64,000 bases of DNA from Tengunoibacter tsumagoiensis (lineage in GTDB: Bacteria; Chloroflexota; Ktedonobacteria; Ktedonobacterales; Ktedonobacteraceae): NCBI RefSeq assembly GCF_003967535.1, contig NZ_BIFR01000002.1:868001-932000 (forward strand), given 5' to 3'. Shown one piece after another: positions 8,826 to 18,500 of the stretch. Each line of letters opens with the position of its first letter. The first letter of the stretch is position 1. The notes below the pieces were generated by a model. That model did not search any database. It had not been told where the DNA came from and saw nothing but the letters and a program-made list of their open reading frames with translations. The translations under genes were made by a program, and so were the position numbers.

Positions 8826-9197
8826 CTAAGCCTGAACCACCAGCCAACGGTTGCCATCGGGATCAGTGATCTCAAACCACTTGACGCCAGAGCCTGGGCC
8901 ATAGAGATCATCCTTCACTTCGTTGACACTGGCCCCCTTTGTTTGAAGCTCGTTGTATGCCGCTTCAAGATCCGAAGTTGTAAGATAGAGCTTCATCGTC
9001 CCAGGCTGCATGTTTTCATGCATGGTGGTTAGATTGAGCGAGGCGCCTCCTCCGGGGAGCTCAAGAGAGACCCAATGCTGATCGCCCTGCCCGAAGTCTT
9101 TGATCACACGGAAGCCTAACTGCTCCGCATAGAATGCTTTTGCTTGTGCCATCTCGGTGACCGCTATCGTAAACATCGAAATTTTCTCATTTGCCAT
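8826..9197 (-). CDS. VOC family (glyoxalase/bleomycin-resistance fold) protein
   Basis: 123 residues spanning one VOC module pair: ISMFTIAVTEMAQAKAFYAE and QLGFRVIKDFG at the N-terminus, then LYLTTSDLEAAYNELQTKGA and WFEITDPDGNRWLVVQA at the end. The family includes glyoxalase I, dioxygenases and antibiotic-binding proteins that act as dimers of paired beta-alpha-beta-beta-beta modules. Substrate unknown. First gene, in map order, of a minus-strand cluster of small metabolic or stress genes reaching the LuxR regulator. Confidence 0.88.
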   Translation of the reverse strand: MANEKISMFTIAVTEMAQAKAFYAEQLGFRVIKDFGQGDQHWVSLELPGGGASLNLTTMHENMQPGTMKLYLTTSDLEAAYNELQTKGASVNEVKDDLYGPGSGVKWFEITDPDGNRWLVVQA

Positions 9198-9385
9198 GAG
9201 TATTATCTGCCTTTCCTCTATCGTAACAGAATATGTTTTGTGTTCTTCTTATTAGACTGGAGCCAGCGCGTTTTCGTTCGCGTATCGTCGCATGTTTATG
9301 CTTCACTTCTCTGACGCGCACAGTATGCAGAAATGTGACTGACTTCCGGCTCATCTGCGTTCGCCGCTCGGAACCTGCCTCCAGG

Positions 9386-10117
9386 TTAGCGAGCCATACC
9401 AGAGGTCATCCAGCGTTGGAAGAGTTCTACTTGTTCGTGTGGCCAGGTACCATCACAGGGCATCGACCCTTGCTGGAGCCGGTGGAAAATGCCCTGCGCG
9501 TGCCTGGTCACATCTTCGTAGGACCAGAGATCAAAAGCCCATTGCATGGATTGGCGATCCTTCGCGCGGAAGAGGGGTTGAATATGCTGCGTGAAGGTAA
9601 TTGGTTCGTTTGACCTCTTCTGTCCTTTTGTTTCTTGTGAGGAACCTGTGGGTTCCGGCAAGGCTTCCCCCCAATCCCAGTGTGGGACAGGCTGATGCAG
9701 CGGTGGATTTGCTCCGGGGGCCGAGTAGGTGACCGCCAGATGCGTTCCCCACTCAATATAGGAGACAAATGCCGCGCGAAATGCGTGATCTGTTGGCAAT
9801 CCGGCGTCATCAGCTGCCTGACAGATGAGACTGGCCCAGCGTGCCCGCTGCTCCTCACTCAAACCTTTGTCGAGATGACGGGAGATCATATGTGCATGAC
9901 CACCATAGCGCTCTGTATATGCCTCTGGCCCACCGAATACCTCACCAAGCCAGGTGGCGACGCGTTCCGGGTGGTCAGGTGCCATCCCTGCAAACAGCGG
10001 AGCCAGCAGTTCATCCTGAGGAACATACTTCTCGTAGAAGATGTGGGTCAAACGTATGAGTGCTGGTAATCCTCCCATCCACTCATAGAGAGTTGGTTTC
10101 TGATTTTCCATAATCAT
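9386..10117 (-). CDS. Group II truncated hemoglobin with a C-terminal extension domain
   Basis: About 243 residues. Residues 1-135 match group II truncated hemoglobin: LYEWMGGLPALIRLTHIFYE, PLFAGMAPDHPERVATWLGE, VFGGPEAYTERYGGHAHMIS (with the His-rich heme region) and FVSYIEWGTHLAV. After a Pro-rich linker, a ~70-residue C-terminal domain follows (ITFTQHIQPLFRAKDRQSMQ, DLWSYEDV, GSMPCDGTWP) that recurs as an add-on module in actinobacterial and chloroflexal proteins and lacks a CxxCH heme site. ATG at 10117 has AAAGGA upstream; the frame opens 5 codons earlier at TTG. Role likely O2/NO binding. Confidence 0.85.
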   Translation of the reverse strand: MIMENQKPTLYEWMGGLPALIRLTHIFYEKYVPQDELLAPLFAGMAPDHPERVATWLGEVFGGPEAYTERYGGHAHMISRHLDKGLSEEQRARWASLICQAADDAGLPTDHAFRAAFVSYIEWGTHLAVTYSAPGANPPLHQPVPHWDWGEALPEPTGSSQETKGQKRSNEPITFTQHIQPLFRAKDRQSMQWAFDLWSYEDVTRHAQGIFHRLQQGSMPCDGTWPHEQVELFQRWMTSGMAR

Positions 10118-10249
10118 TGAATATCCTTTCAAGAAGTGTGCATCTCCAAGACGGCCTGGCAGGCTCAGACAAGAAATTCTCCGAGTGCTTTGGCATGAGA
10201 GAGGTTGAGATCAGGCCGCACCGCACCTGCTGACCCGCCAATTGCCTGT

Positions 10250-10699
10250 TTATGCCCGTTTCAGGATACTGCCGAAACTCTCGGTCAGCTTCCCAAGGGT
10301 GCGACTTTGGGGTCGAAGCGCCCAGGAAGCGACCACGATCAGAAGGACTGAGCCAGTATAAATGAGATGAAATTTGCTATCGCCAACAATGGCGTGGGAG
10401 AGAAACGCGCCAGTCATGTTGAAGAACATACCAGCATATGCCCATTCCTTGAGCCGAAGAAAGCGCGGCATGACGATAGCTATGACCCCGAGAATCTTCC
10501 ATGTCCCGATGATATTCAGGAGGAAGAGTGGATATCCAAGGACCGTGTGTGTTTCCACGGTTCCAAACTGCTGTGTCAACTCTCCTATAGCGCCTGAGAG
10601 CATCACAAACACAAGAGCCGCAGTGACCGTCCAATAGGCTATCGCTTTTGTTTTTCTGAGAGTTATTGATCCTGTCTGTTCCGATACTGTCTGTTCCAC
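10250..10699 (-). CDS. DoxX-like family membrane protein
   Basis: 149 residues with four hydrophobic helices: IAYWTVTAALVFVMLSGAIG, HTVLGYPLFLLNIIGTWKIL, GVIAIVMPRF and LIYTGSVLLIVVASWAL. The VLGYPLFLLNIIGTWKILGV and FLRLKEWAYAGMFFNMTGAF pattern is that of the DoxX-like family. Start is GTG at 10699, preceded by GGAGGA. Function of most members is unknown; some relate to oxidative stress complexes. Part of the minus-strand cluster with hemoglobin, YCII and AhpD-like genes. Confidence 0.85.
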   Translation of the reverse strand: MEQTVSEQTGSITLRKTKAIAYWTVTAALVFVMLSGAIGELTQQFGTVETHTVLGYPLFLLNIIGTWKILGVIAIVMPRFLRLKEWAYAGMFFNMTGAFLSHAIVGDSKFHLIYTGSVLLIVVASWALRPQSRTLGKLTESFGSILKRA

Positions 10700-10745
10700 G
10701 TTGTTGTTCTCCTCCTGATGTGAGAATGTATGGTTGTCTAAAGTA

Positions 10746-11039
10746 TTATTTTAAGGTAAAAATCTCCACCGTGTATTCATCACCAAGAGAGAGATAGGGG
10801 TGGCTCTGCACCAGGCGCAGGGCTTCCTCCCTCTCTTCCGCTTGAATGATACTGTAGCCATTCATGGGAGTCGCGCGCTCATCGGTTGAGCCATCCCCAT
10901 TGAGAGCGCATCCCTGTTTTATGGCCGATCCCACGTCAATCAGGTGCTCTCCTAGCCCGGTAAACCATTGTCGCCATCCGTCGTGTGAGGCATCTGGCGA
11001 TGTAGCTGGCCCTTTATAGAGCAACAGAAACTTGTTCAT
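10746..11039 (-). CDS. YCII-related domain protein
   Basis: 97 residues, the usual length of stand-alone YCII/DGPF proteins: KFLLLYKGPATSP at the N-terminus, WFTGLGEHLIDVGSAIKQG in the middle and GYSIIQAEEREEALRLVQSH then PYLSLGDEYTVEIFTLK at the end. The fold is ferredoxin-like with a His-Asp pair in catalytic members; its reaction is unknown in most genomes. AGGAAG precedes the ATG. These genes often sit next to regulators or sigma factors. Confidence 0.88.
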   Translation of the reverse strand: MNKFLLLYKGPATSPDASHDGWRQWFTGLGEHLIDVGSAIKQGCALNGDGSTDERATPMNGYSIIQAEEREEALRLVQSHPYLSLGDEYTVEIFTLK

Positions 11040-11151
11040 AGTCTTCTTCCTTTCTGGTATGAATCTCTGTGTGTCAGCATATTCGGCTGGTCAGTTGACG
11101 TTCACCCGGATGTTGCAAGGATGCACGCCAACTGGCCAGTTTCTGATCAGC

Positions 11152-11904
11152 TTACCAACCCTGGCCCGCCATCTGCCTGGTTGTGGCGTTCAGGCGATTA
11201 AAGAGGTTGGTCGTAGCAATCATGAGAATAATCGCCGCCAACCCCTTTTCATCGTAGTGCCGGGTGGCCTCTTCCCAGATCTCATCGGGGACCGCGTCAG
11301 CCTTATCGGCCAGACGTGTGGCTGCCTCGGTGAGCGCGAGCGCAGCACGCTCCGCATCGGTGAAGTAGGGCGTCTCTCTCCAGGCAACCACGGCAAAGAG
11401 CCGCTCGTCTGTTTCTCCAGCCTTCCTGGCGCTACGCGTGCCATAGTCCACACAGTAGCTACAGCCATTAATCTGGCTTGCGCGTAAATGGACCAGTTCA
11501 AGCGTCTTCTGTGGCACACCGCCCTGTCGAGTAGCCTTGAGCAGCGCCTGGATGGGTTGTAGAACCTCAGGAAAGATGGTTGCCGGATTGCTCATTCGTG
11601 CTTGCATGATGAATAGTTCTCCTTCAGGTGTTTTCAGTTCTGTCTGTTTCGATAAAGCTGCATCGGGATGGCCTGCATCCCATCTTCGCTGTTCTTGCGC
11701 TTCGGCAGCCTCATATGTCTCAAGGGAGAGCAAGATCAAACCCAAACGGTGGATCTTGAGCAGCACCCCAAAGAGGGCCGCCTGATCAGGCAAGGGACCG
11801 GCAAGACTCGTAGTTCCAACTGGCTCATGGACCATCGTAAGTCCAGCTAACCAGTCCTTCCAGAAAGGATCAAGGTATCCTTTGATCCGAATGTGATAGT
11901 GCAT
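11152..11904 (-). CDS. Carboxymuconolactone decarboxylase/AhpD-like protein with an N-terminal extra module
   Basis: About 250 residues in two parts. Residues 1-60 (MHYHIRIKGYLDPFWKDWLA, TTSLAGPLPDQAALFGVLLK) match a small module that commonly stands alone. Residues from about 100 are AhpD-like: LELVHLRASQINGCSYCVDY carries the redox CxxC, followed by DERLFAVVAWRETPYFTDAE and RLNATTRQMAG. The CxxC with the preceding Glu and nearby His-type proton relay is known in alkylhydroperoxidases. The ATG at 11904 has GGGAGAAG upstream; an in-frame GTG exists 11 codons earlier. The fusion of two normally separate proteins is unusual but the frame is clean. Confidence 0.82.
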   Translation of the reverse strand: MHYHIRIKGYLDPFWKDWLAGLTMVHEPVGTTSLAGPLPDQAALFGVLLKIHRLGLILLSLETYEAAEAQEQRRWDAGHPDAALSKQTELKTPEGELFIMQARMSNPATIFPEVLQPIQALLKATRQGGVPQKTLELVHLRASQINGCSYCVDYGTRSARKAGETDERLFAVVAWRETPYFTDAERAALALTEAATRLADKADAVPDEIWEEATRHYDEKGLAAIILMIATTNLFNRLNATTRQMAGQGW

Positions 11905-12117
11905 CAGCCGCTTCTCCCTGTGTGGTTCTCTCCACACACATAAGGATAGCGCACAGACAGCCTGGAGACAGTCGTCAAAAGTCTACCGCAGGGAGAATAT
12001 TGCGAAGGGAAAGAGCAGTGTGTTGGGGTTCTCCGTTGGGGAGGAAAATCGAAGTCGATGCCGCCCGCCACCACCAGGGAACCTGCTGTCGAAGTTCCAG
12101 GTGGTGGTGGAAGCTGT

Positions 12118-15100
12118 TTAGAGGAGAGAGGCAGCGCGTGCCTGGGCAATCGCCTGAGTGCGGCTCTCTGCTCCCAGTTTCGCAAGCAGACTGCTGACAT
12201 GTTTCTTAACGGTGGAAAGCTGGATCACGAGCGCGTTCGCAATCTGCTGGTTGGAGGCACCCTCTGAAAGCCACCGCAAAACCTCCAGTTCACGCTCGGT
12301 CAGCGGCTCGATGATCTGTAGTGAGGCAGCTACAGCGCGTTCTGGAACAGGCACAGCTTGAGCTGTTTGGATTGGAAGGGCATGAGGCGCGCGCGTTGAC
12401 TGTTCCTCCTGTTCAAAGGCAGCCAGCAGGCGTAAGATGTAGGATCGAGAAACGGCCACCGTCGCTCCATCGCGTTCATCCTCCTCCGGCTCCACGTCCA
12501 GCAACGCCACCAGGGTCTGGCGCATCGGTCTCCCTTCATCGAGATAGACACGCAGATGGCCTTCCGGTTCTGTGAGCGCAAACAGGCGTGCCGCGACGCA
12601 CATTGCTTGCGCACTCTTGCCCGCGTGATGCAAGGCGAGCAGGTGTAAGGCGAGAAACTCGATGACTGTGTCAACAGAACCTTCTCGATCAAGGTGGTGG
12701 CTGAAGCGCGAGAGCATCTCGCCCGCCTGCTCGTAGTGCTGTTGGGCCACAAGTACCCGCACCAGCATCAGCAGTTCCCAGCGACGTAAAGGATTCCAGG
12801 CATCGGGGGAGAAGGTGGTTTGCGCCGCCCATGCTGCTGCCTCCGCCAGCTTCCCTTGCGCCAGCCACAATTTGACGCGCAGAACTGTGACCCAGGGGGC
12901 ATGATAGGCCAGCCCACCTTGCTCAAGCAGGGTTTTAAGCTGGTGCAGAGCTTCTTCTGCCGTTGCCAGATCTCCTCTTGCCAGCCCAAGCTGAGCTGAA
13001 AAAATCTCAGTAACAGCCAGGAGCTGCATGTGTTGCCAGTTTTGCGCAAGACGTCGCAAACGCTGGAGCCAGTCGGGGGCCTCTTCCAGTCGATTCCAGG
13101 CGTAGGAGATCACAAACAGGCAATAATACAGATAGCCTTCCCAGGGAGTATGCGCACCAATCTGTTCAGCCAGGGCGAGGGCTTCCAGGCATTCCTGCTG
13201 TGCCTGATGTAATTGGATGGCGTAGGTCGATCGGATTTGAGCTGACCAGCTTAAGACGCGGGTCGCCATCAAGAGATCTCTTTCTTCCAACAACTGGTGC
13301 TTTGCCGCGCTGAGCCGGGGAAGCAGGGGAACCCCATATTCCTGGTACATGGTGGTCAGCCAGAAGGTAAGGTAGAGCGGGATGATGTTACAATGGGTAT
13401 CCTCATCTGGAGGAAGCGCATCAAGTTCACGAATCAGGTTCCGCAAGCGCCCGGCATCGTTCTGCCTGAGGATGCCTCTAAGCTCGATCAAGGCTCGCAA
13501 CTGGAACAGACGCTGCTCGATCCATACCGCCTCGGCTTTAGAGATCTCGCGGTATGGTTGTTCCTGCTGCAGCCGTGTATGGGGAGAAGGAAGGAGCGCT
13601 TTGAGGCGTGTAAAGGTGTGCTCTACCTGGGCAGCTATGCCCACATAGATCTCCTGGCTACTCAAATTTATCGCGTCGAAGAAGCGAAATGCGGCACCAA
13701 GAGCCAGGTATAAGTGTTCACGCAGCACAGCGTCTGGCAGCGAGAAGACCCAGCTATGCAGCGTTTTTGTTTCTCCACGAGACCAGAACGATCCCGAAGC
13801 TCTCTCCATCAAGGCGGCGGCATAGACGTGGTCTGAGGCAGCCAGCGCGTGGGTAATAGCCTCGCGCCACTCGCTTCGAGCCTCATAGAATCTGGCGGCA
13901 CGCCCGTGCAAGAGCGGCACCAGTTGGGGATGGCTGGAGTGGAGACGAACGAGCAGAGCCTCTCGAAAGAGATCATGATAGCGGTACCACTGGCGCTGCT
14001 CGTCGAGCGGGACGAGAAAGAGGTTGGCCTGCTCCAACGCCTGTAATCGCTGCTGGCTTTCAGACTCGCCTGGAGCTTCGGTAATGGCCTGGCAGAGAGC
14101 CGCATTCATGCGAGGGACAATCGCTGTCTGCAGCAAAAAGCTTTGGAGGGACTCAGACAGCGGCGCAAGAATGTCCTGCTGCACATAATCCAGCAAATGC
14201 CGATGGGTACCAGCAAAGTTTTTCACAAAAGCAGCGTGATCTGACCGTTTGCGCAGAGAGAGCGCGGCCAGATGCAGCCCGGCGATCCAACCCTCCGTTC
14301 GCTGGGAAAGGGTGCTCACGTCGTCTTCCGAGAGAGGCAGGCTCATCGCATTACGCAGAAAGCTGGCAGCCTCAGGCTTGCTAAAGCGCAAATCCTGGTC
14401 GCGAATCTCCAGGAGTTGTCCACGCACGCGTAAGCGCGAGAGCGGAAGATCAGGGTCGGTGCGGCTGATCAAGACCAGGTGCAGGCTCGTGGGCAGGTGC
14501 TCGATCAGAAAGAGCATGGAATCAATGATGGCCTGGTCAGTGATCACATGGTAGTCATCCAGAAGCAGGATGAGATCTTGTGCGTTCTGTTCCACTTCCT
14601 GAAGCAAGGCTGCAAGACAGATTGAGAGCGGCAGAGATTGGGGTGAGTGCAGCAGGGTGAGCGCCGTCTCTCCTAAAGCGGGACGGCATCTGCGCAGGGC
14701 TGCAATGACCAGGTCCCAGAAGTGGATCGGGTCATCGTCCAGCTCCTCAAGAGAGAGCCAGGCCAACGCGTGATCGCTTGCTTGTGTCCTCCCGCCGCGT
14801 TCCTGTTCCTTCTTTGACGCTGCCCATGCCGAGAGCAAGGTGGTCTTGCCACTCCCGGCAGAGGCTGAGATGAGTGTCAACGGGTGAGTGCTGATGAGAT
14901 CCAGTTCAGTCAGCAGGCGAGCACGCTCTACGAGAAAGCTCGGTGGACGGGGGACCGAGAGCTTGCTAGAGAGGAGCAGGCCCTTCAACTCAGATGATGG
15001 CACATCTGGCCTGGGAAGAGCTGTGGCAGACACAGGTTCTCCGGCCAGGGCCTGTGCCTCCTGCTCTAAGCGAGCGAACGTGACCTGATCCGTGAGTCCG

Positions 15101-15357
15101 AGATAGCGTTTGCGGGTGCGCTGACCCTGCCTGTGATAGGCGTACCAGTAGCTGCTTCCACGGGGCCGGGCTTCTTTGAGGACGGAAAGTCGTCCCGCCT
15201 GCCCCACAAAAGCAAAGGCGGTGTGTATGTCCAACCAGTGAGAGAACGTGGAGTCATCGCCCTCGTGAAACCATTGAACAGCTTGTCCCTGGGTTTGGAG
15301 TTCATACCGCTGGCGGTCGTTTGACCAGATGAGCGTGTGTTGCGGCGGTTTGGGCAT
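12118..15357 (-). CDS. MalT-type (LAL) LuxR family transcriptional regulator
   Basis: 1079 residues, one of the large ATP-dependent LuxR regulators. Residues 1-105 are an N-terminal module. LISASAGSGKTTLLSAW near 160 is Walker A; LILLLDDYHVITDQAIIDSM near 265 is Walker B; the central 400-950 region is helical TPR-like (MalT repeats). The C-terminus carries LTERELEVLRWLSEGASNQQ and IANALVIQLSTVKKHVSSLL, a canonical LuxR HTH. Ligand unknown. AGGAAGG lies just before the ATG. It is head-to-tail with the AhpD/YCII/DoxX/hemoglobin genes and may control them. Confidence 0.93.
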   Translation of the reverse strand: MPKPPQHTLIWSNDRQRYELQTQGQAVQWFHEGDDSTFSHWLDIHTAFAFVGQAGRLSVLKEARPRGSSYWYAYHRQGQRTRKRYLGLTDQVTFARLEQEAQALAGEPVSATALPRPDVPSSELKGLLLSSKLSVPRPPSFLVERARLLTELDLISTHPLTLISASAGSGKTTLLSAWAASKKEQERGGRTQASDHALAWLSLEELDDDPIHFWDLVIAALRRCRPALGETALTLLHSPQSLPLSICLAALLQEVEQNAQDLILLLDDYHVITDQAIIDSMLFLIEHLPTSLHLVLISRTDPDLPLSRLRVRGQLLEIRDQDLRFSKPEAASFLRNAMSLPLSEDDVSTLSQRTEGWIAGLHLAALSLRKRSDHAAFVKNFAGTHRHLLDYVQQDILAPLSESLQSFLLQTAIVPRMNAALCQAITEAPGESESQQRLQALEQANLFLVPLDEQRQWYRYHDLFREALLVRLHSSHPQLVPLLHGRAARFYEARSEWREAITHALAASDHVYAAALMERASGSFWSRGETKTLHSWVFSLPDAVLREHLYLALGAAFRFFDAINLSSQEIYVGIAAQVEHTFTRLKALLPSPHTRLQQEQPYREISKAEAVWIEQRLFQLRALIELRGILRQNDAGRLRNLIRELDALPPDEDTHCNIIPLYLTFWLTTMYQEYGVPLLPRLSAAKHQLLEERDLLMATRVLSWSAQIRSTYAIQLHQAQQECLEALALAEQIGAHTPWEGYLYYCLFVISYAWNRLEEAPDWLQRLRRLAQNWQHMQLLAVTEIFSAQLGLARGDLATAEEALHQLKTLLEQGGLAYHAPWVTVLRVKLWLAQGKLAEAAAWAAQTTFSPDAWNPLRRWELLMLVRVLVAQQHYEQAGEMLSRFSHHLDREGSVDTVIEFLALHLLALHHAGKSAQAMCVAARLFALTEPEGHLRVYLDEGRPMRQTLVALLDVEPEEDERDGATVAVSRSYILRLLAAFEQEEQSTRAPHALPIQTAQAVPVPERAVAASLQIIEPLTERELEVLRWLSEGASNQQIANALVIQLSTVKKHVSSLLAKLGAESRTQAIAQARAASLL

Positions 15358-15558
15358 AGTATCCTTCCTATGATGTTGGGAATCATCTCGTTAATACCCA
15401 ACAGAGGCGAGTATACCACAGAACCAGGGAAGCGAGCAAAGAGGCGGCAGGAGCCCTCAGCGAAACACAGATGAATGACGGCATTTTCTCAATCGAGAAC
15501 GCATTTTTTAATAGACATCACCAATTATATGAGCAAGCGTTGAAAAAGATATTCTCGC

Positions 15559-18500
15559 TCATTCTGCTTCAGCAGTGATAGGAGTACTGATCCACGCGCT
15601 CACCGTTTGATGATGCACGCCCATAAGGCTCGCGATACGACGGTAACTCATACCCTGTTCCGCAAGCGCCATCGCCTCGGCTTTTCGCGCCTGATCGGCT
15701 TGTCGGATACTTGGCGCAGGAGTGAAGTACAATTGGCATGTCTGGCAGTACAACCGCTGACTCCCCGATCGATTTTTTCCGCGTTTGAGGACTCCCGTCG
15801 TTTGCTGGCACTGAGGGCACGCAGGAGTTGCGCTGACCACGGTGCTCTGCTCCGTTGATCCCTCTCTCCTGCTGGTGAAAGTCCTCTCCCTTGGAAGATC
15901 GGGTGATCCTGGTTGTGCTTCCTCCAGTTGTACTGCTTCCTGGGTGCAACCCATGTGATGCAACAGCTCGATCAACTGCTGGCGGGTCTCGATGGTCCGG
16001 GAATGCGCTCCTCCCAACGTGTGGCTTCGAGCTGCCAGAGCGCGTTTGTAGAGTGAGCAGGCTTCGTCGTTGTGACCTTGAACCTGTCGCAAGAGAGCGA
16101 ACTCGTGCAAGGCTTGAGCCACTTGCGGATGAGTGGAGATAAACACCTGTTCATTGATGGCGAGAGCACGCTGAAACAACGGCTCCGCCTCGGCATATTT
16201 CCCCTGCTCCCGATAGAGCATCGCCAGGATCACCAGATCGAGAGACACATAGGGATGAAAAGCCCCCAGATGCTCTTCGTGGATATGTAGCGCCCGCAGA
16301 ACGAACGCTTCCGCCTGTGTATCCTTGCCCAGTTTGAGAGAGAGCAGCGCCAGACAGGCCAATGGATCCCCTGTGTGAGAATGAAGAGGACCCAGATGCT
16401 GCTCGTAGATGGCCAGAGCACGCTGACACAACGTCTCTCCTTCCTGATAGCGCCCTTGATCCGTATATAACAATGCCAGATTGTATAGAGACATTGCCGT
16501 ATAAAAATGGGAAGAGCCGAAGTGTTGTTCAACGATCTCAAAGCCACGTCGGTAAAAGGATTCTGCCTCGGCATACCTGCCTTGCTCCTGATAGAGCCCC
16601 CCCAGATAGCTCAGGGTGCTAGATGTTCTGGGATGGTGAGGATCGAGCTGCTCGCAGATGTGCAATGCTCGCTGAAACAATGGCTCCGCCTGTTCGTATT
16701 TCCCCTGATCTTGATAAAGGATCGCCAGGTGGTGCAGAGTGGCAGCAGTGTCGAGATGGTGAGGACCCAGATGCTGCTCGCGGATGTGTAACGCACGCAA
16801 GTAGAACGGTTCTGCCCTGGCGTAGTCTCTTTGAGACTCATAGAGATTCGCCAGGTGGTGCAGGCTGGCGGCGGTATCGAGATGGTGAGGACCCAGATGC
16901 TGCTCGCGGATGTGTAACGCACGCACGTAGAACGGTTCTGCCTCTATATAGTTGCCATTCCCTCGATAGAGGATCGCCAGATGGTTCAGGCTGGTCGCCG
17001 TTTGAGGATGCTCCGGACCAAAGTACTGCTCGCGGATGCCAAGGGCGTGCAGGTACAAGGACTTCGCCTGGGTATACATCGCGTGTTCCAGAAAGTAGCT
17101 GCCTGTTCGGTCAAGCAGCTCCGCCGCCTCAGGCAGCAGGAACTGATGGTGCTGAATCAACGTATCGCATGCCTCAACCTGCTCCAGGTAGCGCAGACAC
17201 GTCGGCCAGGTCGCTACGTCTTTCGTATTGGCAGGAAAGAGAGAGTGCATGGCGCGCACCACCTGTTCGCCCCAGAACCGTTGCGTCTCGGCTTCCATGC
17301 GATCCATTTGCACAGCCTGTACCAGCCGGTGGATACTCAGCATCCGTTCCTCAGAGAGCCGCTTGATCAGAGAAAAGCCCAGCAAGGTTTCGAGCATCTG
17401 GTTGAAGGTGAAGCGATCCGCTATCGCCTTTTGAAGCAGAGGCGGCCAATAGGGAGCACCTTCGGTCAGCAGTTCTTCGGGGATGTGATCTGGAGCAAGA
17501 AAGGCACAGAGCTGCAACAGCTCGGCTGCTGCCGGGTTGATGCGTTGCACCTGCATAAACGAAAGGGACCAGGTGGTTGCCACCGAATCGGGATATGGTG
17601 TGATCTGCTTCCCACGCCGCGCAAGAAGCTCGGTGCGATGCTGCTGATGGATGCGAAGATATTCGTGCAGGCTGCATCCTGTCTCTTCAATATAGGCCCC
17701 CGCCTGATCTATGGCCAGAGGAAATTGTGCAAGCGCAATGACCACATTGATAGCTTCGTCTATCTCGTTAGGTGAGGAGGTCGAAAAGCTGTGGTGAGCC
17801 CGTCGTAGTAAGAGGTGGGTTCCCTCCATGACCCCCATCGTATCGACTTCGATGGAGGACGCAAGTACACCAACGGCGTGGGCCCTCGTCGTAAGGAGAA
17901 TGTGTCCATTGCCCAGGCGAGGAAGATAGGGCTGCACCAGATCGAGATCGTCGGCGTTGTCAACCACAAGCAGCCAGGGCAGTTCGCGCTGTTCTAACCA
18001 GCGTAGGATGGTGGTAATGATCGTGTGTTGATTGGTCTCTTCCGGGGGTACAAGCGCTGGCAATAAACGCGCAAGCTCGACAAAGCTGGTGAGAAGCGTC
18101 TCTGAACTTCCTGCAGAAATCCACAGGATATCGTGATAGCGTCCCTGGAGGCTGGCCCGATAGGCATATTCGAGAGCGATCTGCGTCTTGCCAATCCCAC
18201 CCAGGCCCTTAATCGCCTGGGTTTGGGTTAAAGCTGCCTGACGAATACCCATCGGCTTGCCTGATTGCTCACTAAAAAACAGGTGTTCCAGTTGTTGGAG
18301 CAGATCATCGCGTCCAGTAAAGTGCGGATTACGTGCATATGGTATCGTCCAAAGCGCCGTCTCCTCGGAGAAAGCACTCCCGGCTTGCTCAGTAGCTGCC
18401 GTGATGCTCTCCGCTACTGGGAAATCTTCCTCCAATCCTAACTCCTGGACACTCTTGCCAAAGAGGGTCGAGAGCTTGAGGCGGTAATAGGTGCTCGGTT

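Noticed and set aside
8626..8847. Possible small minus-strand gene or transposase trace
   Set aside because: No domain, no start signal, and it overlaps the VOC gene end; kept as gene-free.
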